Below the pieces are notes generated by a model. The model did no database searches and was not told where the DNA came from. It saw only the letters and a program-made list of their open reading frames with translations. A stretch of DNA of 27,797 nt from CAYONM01 sp964405325 (lineage in GTDB: Bacteria > Planctomycetota > UBA11346): the NCBI GenBank assembly GCA_964405325.1, contig CAYONM010000022.1:1-27797 (forward strand), written 5' to 3'. Position numbers and translations under genes: made by a program. Below, piece by piece: positions 25,552 through 27,797 of the stretch. Position 1 is the stretch's first letter, and every line of letters begins with the position of its first letter.

Positions 25552-26439
25552 ATGGGCACCGCCACAGCCGTCGAACAGCGCCGCTTCTGCATTTTTCCAC
25601 TGATGCAACTGCAGCTGGTTTCCGTATGGAGCCAGTCGGTGGATGCCTCATGGCAGACCGATTGGCCGGATGGTTTCCAGGGCGATGGCCTCTGGCGTCT
25701 CTGGTGGCATGGCCGGAGCGGCGCGAGCGTCTGCCTGAACGGCGACTGGCAAGCCCTGCCGGCGGATCATGTGGTCATGATCCCGCCCGGGACCGCTTTC
25801 ACGGTACGTGCCGAACGTGCGGTGCCGCAATTGGTGCTGCATGCCCGCAGCGCTACCGCCGACGGTGTGCTGGAGCATCTCCTGCGCGGCCATTGTTATC
25901 CCATTGCCTGTGATCTGTCACAGAACGCCATGATTACGGGCATCCGCGCATGCGACGAACAGGAGCCGGATCAGGATGCCGTGATCGGTAATCTGGCCCT
26001 GGCGCTCTTCCATCTCAGTCTGGCCCGGATCTGCGAATCTCTGCCCGCCGATGCTCAGCGACGCATGCAGCACAGCAGCAGCGATCCGGAGGTCTTGCAG
26101 CTGATCAGGGATATCGTTGCGGAACCGGCGGCGGATTGGAACAACTCGCGACTCGCTGAACGCGCCGGCTGCAGTGTCAATCAGTTGATCAAACGCTTCC
26201 GGCAGGTCAGCACCTGCACCCCGGCACAATTCGTCCTGCTGCAACGCCTGCGTGCCGCCGAACGTCTGCTGCGCGAGAGCAGCGAGAGCATCGATCGCAT
26301 CGCGCAACTCTGCGGCTTCGCTGATCGGTACCATTTCGCTCACCGCTTCGGTGCAGTCTACGGTTGCGGCCCGGCGAAATACAGGCGCCACGCCGCGCAG
26401 GACAGTTTTGTGCATCTGGTACCCCCCACAGCCCGCTAA
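25552..26439 (+). CDS. AraC family transcriptional regulator
   Basis: 295 residues from ATG 25552; ATG 25510 in the same frame (309 residues) is possible, and no clear ribosome site decides between them. The N-terminal half is a cupin-like sensor (GLWRLWWHGRSGASVCLNGD, ADHVVMIPPGTAFTVRA). The C-terminal 100 residues carry two helix-turn-helix motifs (NNSRLAERAGCSVNQLIKRF and IDRIAQLCGFADRYHFAHRF) and the family end 'GPAKYRRH'. Divergent from the UroD-like gene 92 bases away, which suggests it controls that gene. Three bases after its stop the repeat array begins, and the tail of a second AraC gene is found beyond that array. Confidence 0.87.
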   Translation: MGTATAVEQRRFCIFPLMQLQLVSVWSQSVDASWQTDWPDGFQGDGLWRLWWHGRSGASVCLNGDWQALPADHVVMIPPGTAFTVRAERAVPQLVLHARSATADGVLEHLLRGHCYPIACDLSQNAMITGIRACDEQEPDQDAVIGNLALALFHLSLARICESLPADAQRRMQHSSSDPEVLQLIRDIVAEPAADWNNSRLAERAGCSVNQLIKRFRQVSTCTPAQFVLLQRLRAAERLLRESSESIDRIAQLCGFADRYHFAHRFGAVYGCGPAKYRRHAAQDSFVHLVPPTAR

Positions 26440-26442
26440 CTC

Positions 26443-26768
26443 TAAAAACGGCAATTGCACAGCATCTCCTGCGTTGGCTCGTCGGTCGTTACGCTCGTAA
26501 TCTCCCTCCTCGCCGCCTTGGATCTGCTGCACACTTGCCGTTTTTAGGACTCGACCTGGAAGGTCGATGGCCAGATCATTTGCACAGCATCTCCTGCGTT
26601 GGCTCGTCGGTCGTTACGCTCGTAATCTCCCTCCTCGCCGCCTTGGATCTGCTGCACACTTGCCGTTTTTAGGACTCGACCTGGAAGGTGCTGGCCAGAT
26701 CATTTGCACAGCATCTCCTGCGTTGGCTCGTCGGTCGTTGTGCTCGTAATCTCCCTCCTCGCCGCCTT
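26443..26768. repeat. Tandem array of 125-bp repeats (2.5 copies) with terminal inverted repeat
   Basis: Copies start at 26455 (125 bp), 26580 (124 bp) and 26704 (65 bp, truncated). Copies 1 and 2 differ only near 'aaggt' by a small indel and substitution; copy 3 has AC to TG in its centre. The first copy is bounded by a perfect inverted repeat, TAAAAACGGCAA (26443-26454) and TTGCCGTTTTTA (26535-26546), giving a 104-bp hairpin-capable element; the right-hand motif recurs at 26660-26671. A central TTACG-CT-CGTAA palindrome is intact in copies 1 and 2 and broken in copy 3. Frames open across the array are artefacts of the repeats. Confidence 0.88.
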
Positions 26769-26856
26769 CAGCAGCCAATTCCGCCGCTATACCGGTATGA
26801 GCCCGCATGCCTATAAATCTGATCATGACCGGCAGGTGAAAGACGACCCTGCCTAA
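26767..26856 (+). pseudogene. C-terminal tail of a lost AraC family regulator
   Basis: Directly after the truncated third repeat the sequence reads FSSQFRRYTGMSPHAYKSDH up to TAA at 26854. This is the last helix and tail of an AraC regulator ('FSRQFRRxTGxSPxxYR'). It is not the tail of the intact AraC gene at 25552-26439, which has its own. So a second AraC gene once stood here and the repeat array now replaces everything upstream of its last 28 codons. Confidence 0.75.
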
Positions 26857-26895
26857 TGCTTTGTCTGAGCAACATTGTTGCTGAGACAAAGCATT
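26855..26895. terminator. 19-bp-arm hairpin after the AraC remnant
   Basis: AATGCTTTGTCTGAGCAAC pairs with 26877-26895 at 18 of 19 positions around a 3-base loop. It overlaps the TAA of the AraC remnant, so it was probably that gene's terminator, although no T-run follows. Confidence 0.55.
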
Positions 26896-27068
26896 ATAGG
26901 CAAATTTCTCGCATGGGCGCAAAGGTCTGTCAAACCACCGTCGGAGCTGGTTCTCAATAGCCGGAAGTCCTCTGCGTGCTGGTTCGGCTCAGGCTCTCGG
27001 AAAGGCCAGCAGGATCGGTGAAGACTCTTGCTCTTGCTTGTCGGTGTTTCTGCCAAGGCATTAAAAAA

Positions 27069-27094
27069 CGATCGGCGGCCACAGCCGCCGATCG
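27069..27094 (-). terminator. Rho-independent terminator, minus strand
   Basis: An 11-bp perfect stem (CGATCGGCGGC with its complement, 4-base loop) followed on the minus strand by TTTTTT. It lies 27 bases after the stop of the minus-strand fragment at 27121-27564. The 173 bases between this and the previous hairpin hold nothing I can identify. Confidence 0.88.
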
Positions 27095-27120
27095 TCAAAG
27101 GTCCCGGAGGGGGCTTTCGC

Positions 27121-27564
27121 TCAGAAGTTGCCGGCCCCGCCTGCGGGTGTTTCCGCGGGTCCGAAACCGCTGGGAGCGCTCTTACTGGCGTCCTGGACGA
27201 CGAATTTGTCAATGTGGGTACCATCTTCGCGATAGGTGATGTCCAGGGTGTAATCGCTGGCTGCGAGGCCGTCGAACTGGCTGCCACTCCAGGACTTCCA
27301 ATCCCAGGCGCCATCGGTTTGCAGGCCGCTCCACCAACGGACCCAGCCAGTGTCCAGACCATCCGTATTCTGGAGGCGGAAGTAGAAGGAGTCATTGTTG
27401 CCGCCATCGGCGTTGACGCGCACGTAATAGTCGTAGTCACCGCCGGAAAGATCGAAGGTGAAGCGTACGTTACGGCGCCCGTCGTTGCTGCTGTTCGGTT
27501 CGGTGCCGGTCTGATTGGCAGTGGCGGCGGGGCGAAAACCAGCCACGCATACACCCTTTGTCAA
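27121..27564 (-). pseudogene. Truncated C-terminal carbohydrate-binding-like domain
   Basis: The protein-like part begins about FRPAATANQTGTEPN and reads VRFTFDLSGGDYDYYVRVNA, NDSFYFRLQNTDG, FDGLAASDYTLDITYREDGT, IDKFVVQDAS, ending PAGGAGNF at 27121. The pattern 'GGDYxxxxRVxAxxGxxDSFYxR ... YTLxIxYREDGTxIDKxVV' is that of the C-terminal beta-sandwich domain of secreted polysaccharide-active proteins. It has no signal peptide, and the only starts are weak (TTG at 27564). The true N-terminal protein has been lost at or near the direct repeats at 27533-27610. The terminator is still in place. Confidence 0.65.
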
Positions 27565-27610
27565 TCATGATTTGCAGCATGAGCACGAAAACCAGCCACG
27601 CATACACCCT
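27533..27610. repeat. 25-bp direct repeat pair
   Basis: Positions 27533-27557 and 27586-27610 are identical over 25 bases and start 53 bp apart. The pair spans the broken 5' edge of the carbohydrate-binding-like fragment and may mark the recombination or slippage that truncated it. Confidence 0.7.
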
Positions 27611-27661
27611 CTGCGAGGCTCGCATGTCAAAGCAATCAACCTCTGGCTGCCGTTTCGCAGC

Positions 27662-27797
27662 TCAGGAAATCGTCCGCAGTTCTTCGAACAGGTCCGGGCG
27701 TTTCTCGACCAGGGCGAGCAAGGTTGCTGCGGCACCGGCAGGGCGGCTGGTGCCCTGCTCCCACTTCTCAACGGTCCGCCGCGAACGGGCGAAGATC
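27662..27797 (-). CDS. HigA/NadS-like antitoxin, C-terminal part (runs off the window)
   Basis: The minus strand entering from the window edge reads FARSRRTVEKWEQGTSRPAG, then AAATLLALVEKRPDLFEELR and a TGA at 27662-27664. 'RTVxxWEQGxxxPxGxAxxLL' is the hallmark of the XRE-type helix-turn-helix antitoxins of the HigA/NadS group, usually about 95-105 residues, so about 45 residues are visible. Such antitoxins normally follow the toxin gene, which would lie beyond position 27797. Members repress their own promoter. Confidence 0.75.
   Translation of the reverse strand, partial: IFARSRRTVEKWEQGTSRPAGAAATLLALVEKRPDLFEELRTIS

Noticed and set aside
26364..26749. Overlapping plus-strand frames encoding repeated HLLRWLVGRYARNL-type peptides
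   Set aside because: They are translations of the 125-bp nucleotide repeats, with no start context and no separate coding signal.
26443..26768. CRISPR array
   Set aside because: The near-identical unit is about 125 bp with no short repeat and variable spacers, and there are no cas genes.
1..27797. tRNA, rRNA or known riboswitch
   Set aside because: No cloverleaf, ribosomal RNA segment or familiar riboswitch core was seen in the intergenic regions on either strand.

Overview
The window is GC-rich bacterial DNA. Its gene content points to the PVC superphylum (Lentisphaerota, Kiritimatiellota, Verrucomicrobiota or Planctomycetota). The evidence is: three paralogues of the hydrazine-synthase-alpha-like (HzsA-like) propeller/cytochrome family, quinoprotein-like propellers, relics of the DUF1588 and DUF1552 families, a uroporphyrinogen-decarboxylase-like protein, a GntR/LacI chimera and AraC regulators. 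The phylum cannot be fixed by eye.

Layout. (1) 45-7523, minus strand: a three-gene operon with a GntR/LacI-type regulator first (start and stop overlap as ATGA), then an exported HzsA-like protein fused to a SUMF1-like domain, then a secreted PQQ-like propeller. An AraR-like operator lies at 7711-7726. (2) 7524-10363: a decayed zone. It holds a 178-bp MITE-like element with 34-bp terminal inverted repeats, a frameshifted C-terminal scrap of a GH3 beta-glucosidase, an intact AraC regulator, and a composite scar of a DUF1588-type cytochrome gene joined to a DUF1552 tail. (3) 10441-18647, plus strand: a tight four-gene operon made of a beta-propeller/dihaem peroxidase-like protein, an HzsA-like protein with three CXXCH motifs, a secreted propeller-like protein and a cytoplasmic TIM-barrel-like protein. 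(4) 18660-20546, minus strand: a third HzsA-like gene that has lost its haem segment through an apparent internal deletion. (5) 20547-20904: a divergent control region packed with four inverted repeats and a 21-bp-spaced direct repeat. (6) 20905-24276: a large secreted parallel beta-helix/LamG protein, closed by a near-ideal bidirectional terminator. (7) 24395-26439: a divergent pair, a UroD-like protein and an AraC regulator. (8) 26440-27797: a plastic end with a 125-bp tandem repeat array, the tail of a lost AraC gene, a large hairpin, a truncated carbohydrate-binding-like domain with its own terminator, and the C-terminus of a HigA/NadS-like antitoxin.

How it may work together (inference): each HzsA-like gene sits in a locus with exported propeller or beta-helix proteins and sugar-type regulators (AraR-like and AraC-like). 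A plausible reading is an envelope redox module, with haem c proteins and quinoprotein-like propellers, tied to carbohydrate processing. No partner for anammox hydrazine synthesis (HzsB or HzsC) is present, so the HzsA resemblance should not be read as hydrazine chemistry.
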